From an uncultured Pseudomonadota bacterium (lineage in GTDB: Bacteria > Pseudomonadota > Gammaproteobacteria > Methylococcales > Methylomonadaceae): a stretch of 5,479 bases of DNA. The DNA lies in the NCBI GenBank assembly GCA_903931355.1, contig CAIZCB010000253.1, positions 1 to 5,479 of the forward strand, given 5' to 3'. Numbering within the stretch: position 1 is the stretch's first letter; every line of letters begins with the position of its first letter. Below the pieces are notes generated by a model. It searched no databases. It was not told the DNA's origin and saw only the letters and a program-made list of their open reading frames with translations. Position numbers and translations under genes: made by a program. Positions 4,639-5,479 of this stretch are shown here, piece by piece.

Positions 4639-5479
4639 CTAACTTCGGGTTTGAGCTTGGCTGATATGGCTATTTTCAGGGACGCTGTGAGTCAACCAGA
4701 CATTACCGCCAATCGTCGAGCCTTGACCGATGGTAATCCGGCCTAAAATCGTTGCACCGGCATAAATCACCACATTGTCCTCAACGATAGGATGACGGGC
4801 ATTGCCTTTCACTAACATGCCGTTGTCATCTTTATCAAAGCGTTTCGCACCCAAGGTTACAGCCTGATATAAACGCACATTGCGGCCAATAATCGCGGTT
4901 TCACCAATCACCACACCTGTGCCGTGATCGATGAAAAAGCTGTCGGCAATTTGTGCACCGGGATGAATATCGATACCGGTATTGGAATGAGCGATTTCAG
5001 CAATCATTCTCGCCACTAACGGCGTGCCCAATTGATACAAAACATGGGCTAAGCGATGATGAATCACCGCCACGATGCCAGGATAACAAACCAATACTTC
5101 ATCTGAGCTACGAGCAGCGGGATCACCTTCATAAGTGGCTTGAATATCAGTATCAATTAAGCGCCGGATTTCCGGCAAATGGGCGGCAAATTGGCGGGTT
5201 AATTGCGCGGCTTGATCATGGGCATCAATGCTTAATTGCTGTTGTTCTGCGGCAAAATTTAGCTCTAAAACTAGCTGTTTATGCAGCTGACCCAGTGATT
5301 TGTCGAGCGTATGCCCAACAAAATAATCAATGCTTTCTTCAGTCAAACCTGGCACGCCGAGGCGATTAGGGAATAACACCGCCTTTAAATTATCGACAAT
5401 CAAGCCAAGCTCGGCGCGTGACGGTAATTTAGGCGGTTGGTGGCGACGTTGGCGGCTTTCCAGCGATTGCAAACGCAAG
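4639..5479 (-). CDS. cysE: Serine O-acetyltransferase, 5' end outside the window
   Basis: This enzyme transfers acetyl from acetyl-CoA to L-serine, giving O-acetylserine, the first committed step of cysteine synthesis. About 280 C-terminal residues are visible. Counted from the TTG at 5478, there is a helical N-terminal region, DPAARSSDEVLVCYPG (119-134), and then the left-handed beta-helix with IAHSNTGIDIHPGA (162-175), FIDHGTGVVIGETA (182-195) and later hexapeptide turns to about 262. The conserved catalytic-site His and Asp (D170, H172, H185) are present. The long N-terminal part resembles the SrpH/EpsC-type branch rather than short CysE. The reading frame is open to the window edge and no good start is seen, so the true start lies beyond 5479. 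The C-terminus ends ISQAQTRS, without the terminal Ile that CysE uses to bind CysK. zwf follows after 29 bases, probably in the same operon. Confidence 0.94.
   Translation of the reverse strand, partial: LRLQSLESRQRRHQPPKLPSRAELGLIVDNLKAVLFPNRLGVPGLTEESIDYFVGHTLDKSLGQLHKQLVLELNFAAEQQQLSIDAHDQAAQLTRQFAAHLPEIRRLIDTDIQATYEGDPAARSSDEVLVCYPGIVAVIHHRLAHVLYQLGTPLVARMIAEIAHSNTGIDIHPGAQIADSFFIDHGTGVVIGETAIIGRNVRLYQAVTLGAKRFDKDDNGMLVKGNARHPIVEDNVVIYAGATILGRITIGQGSTIGGNVWLTHSVPENSHISQAQTRS

Noticed and set aside
5163..5176. GCCGG/CCGGC small inverted repeat within the acetyltransferase gene
   Set aside because: Five pairs in coding sequence are expected by chance.
4953..5369. 138-residue open frame on the plus strand, opposite the serine acetyltransferase gene
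   Set aside because: It lies wholly inside a clearly conserved gene on the other strand, has no recognisable domain and looks like a shadow frame.
5476..5478. TTG at the window edge as the true start of the serine acetyltransferase
   Set aside because: No ribosome binding site can be seen, and related long-form enzymes extend further; the frame is open to the edge, so it is treated as partial.
1..5479. Mobile element, defence system, CRISPR array or other new multi-gene system
   Set aside because: All genes match conserved chromosomal families, and I saw no repeat arrays, terminal inverted repeats, target duplications or recombinase genes. The tRNA 3' end has no visible duplicate that would mark an attachment site.

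Overview
The window looks like ordinary chromosome from a gammaproteobacterium with moderately AT-rich DNA. The tRNA-His encodes its own CCA. DUF3422, YdcH (DUF465), Hsp20 and host-attachment proteins next to a long-form serine acetyltransferase also fit that group. A methylotroph-like gammaproteobacterium is possible, but I cannot fix the genus by eye. I see no transposase, integrase, phage gene, CRISPR array or attachment site.

Left part (1-2042), plus strand: a complete tRNA-His(GTG); a 241-base AT-rich gap with a 17-base palindrome over a TTGACA; a DUF3422 membrane-anchored protein with a GTG start; a 145-base gap with three inverted repeats, one a good intrinsic terminator; and a 71-residue YdcH/DUF465 protein. 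The terminator ends only 23 bases before the YdcH start, which leaves no room for a separate promoter between them.

Middle part (2003-3122): a strong 12-bp hairpin lies between the convergent YdcH and Hsp20 genes. The Hsp20 gene (minus) and a host-attachment/eRF1-like protein gene (plus) diverge from a 222-base AT-rich region with candidate promoters for both directions. The Hsp20 start moves to 2471 because a strong ribosome binding site sits just upstream.

Right part (3119-5479), minus strand: a serine O-acetyltransferase gene, cut by the window edge at its 5' end, is followed after 29 bases by zwf (glucose-6-phosphate dehydrogenase). The two probably form an operon joining the first committed step of cysteine synthesis to an NADPH-producing enzyme. 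The zwf stop overlaps the stop of the convergent host-attachment gene by 3-4 bases, so transcripts from both sides must end inside the opposing gene. A perfect 12-bp inverted repeat inside the host-attachment gene and a 7-bp hairpin inside the zwf end are candidate end points.

I found no convincing new multi-gene system. The most interesting signals are structural: hairpins, a palindrome and back-to-back promoters around conserved housekeeping and stress genes.
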